Positions 5,480 to 5,764 of a stretch of DNA of 5,764 bases are shown here, in pieces. Within the stretch, counting starts at the first letter, position 1. Every line of letters begins with the position of its first letter. Below the pieces are notes generated by a model. It was given only the letters and a program-made list of their open reading frames with translations. It searched no databases and was not told the origin of the DNA. Source of the stretch: Candidatus Sulfopaludibacter sp. SbA3 (GTDB lineage: Bacteria > Acidobacteriota > Terriglobia > 2-12-FULL-54-10); contig CAMBEY010000193.1 in the NCBI GenBank assembly GCA_945865705.1, forward strand, positions 1-5,764. Direction: 5' to 3'. Position numbers and translations under genes: made by a program.

Positions 5480-5764
5480 ATGCCGTTTTTGCAGAACAAG
5501 TTTGAGAAGAACTTCGTGATCACCACGGTGGACTACGTCTTCAACTGGGCGCGCAAGAGCGCGATCTGGCCGATGACGTTTGGCCTGGCCTGCTGCGCCA
5601 TCGAGATGATCGCCTCGACCACGTCGCGTTATGATCTGGCGCGCTTCGGCGCCGAGGTGTTTCGCCCGTCGCCGCGCCAGGCTGATCTGATGATCGTCGC
5701 GGGAACCGTTACGCTGAAGATGGCCCCGGTGCTCAAGCGCGTCTATGACCAGATGCCCGACCCC
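5480..5764 (+). CDS. nuoB: NADH-quinone oxidoreductase subunit B (NuoB), N-terminal part
   Basis: NuoB lies in the peripheral arm of respiratory complex I at the membrane interface and carries iron-sulfur cluster N2, the last electron carrier before quinone. My translation of the 95 codons present begins MPFLQNKFEKNFVITTVDYV. The hallmark WPMTFGLACCAIEMI (30-44) contains the adjacent cysteines Cys38 and Cys39 that give two of the four N2 ligands. The family block SRYDLARFGAEVFRPSPRQADLMIVAGTVTLKMAPVLKRVYDQMPDP (49-95) follows without a break. The other two N2 cysteines lie beyond the right edge. Usual length is about 160-200 residues. The start is supported by AGGAG. No nuoA precedes it in the 356 bp after mutS, so nuoB appears to lead its transcript. 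Downstream partners such as nuoC and nuoD would be expected but cannot be seen. Confidence 0.97.
   Translation, partial: MPFLQNKFEKNFVITTVDYVFNWARKSAIWPMTFGLACCAIEMIASTTSRYDLARFGAEVFRPSPRQADLMIVAGTVTLKMAPVLKRVYDQMPDP

Noticed and set aside
1..5764. CRISPR arrays, tRNA or rRNA genes, transposases, integrases or phage genes
   Set aside because: Looked for by eye on both strands; no regular repeat-spacer array, tRNA-like arms or mobile-element proteins were seen.

Overview
The window looks like chromosomal DNA from a GC-rich Gram-negative bacterium. Acidobacteriota is my best guess, based on the ccsA-hemA pairing, the long MutS and the style of the NuoB sequence. That is an inference from memory, not a search result. 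Sampled stretches of mutS are about 60-80% GC, while the toxin-antitoxin module is only about 48-53%.

Layout. (1) Positions 1-1527, minus strand: an eight-helix CcsA/HemX-type cytochrome c assembly protein, followed 24 bp downstream by hemA (glutamyl-tRNA reductase). hemA runs off the left edge after 230 codons. The pair links haem synthesis to c-type cytochrome assembly, and a TATAAT box plus a GAGGT ribosome binding site precede ccsA. (2) Positions 1667-2334, minus strand: a type II toxin-antitoxin operon with a FitA-like ribbon-helix-helix antitoxin and a PIN-domain VapC toxin, overlapping by ATGA. (3) Positions 2335-2429: a 95-bp divergent control region holding a perfect 19-bp palindrome. 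Its half-site, TGCTATCA, matches what I remember of the gonococcal FitA operator. (4) Positions 2430-5123, plus strand: a complete 897-residue MutS with all key motifs. (5) Positions 5124-5479: a noncoding stretch with short repeats, hairpins and a candidate promoter. (6) Positions 5480-5764, plus strand: the first 95 codons of nuoB (respiratory complex I), cut by the right edge and with no nuoA directly upstream.

The genes are mostly housekeeping (haem, cytochrome c, mismatch repair, complex I), with one probably acquired toxin-antitoxin islet between ccsA and mutS. The points most worth a second look are the compact FitA-type operator shared between the toxin-antitoxin operon and mutS, and a strongly strand-biased word, ACTCACTC. 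That word occurs six times on the plus strand and never on the minus strand, regardless of gene direction. I see no evidence for a wholly new multi-gene system here.
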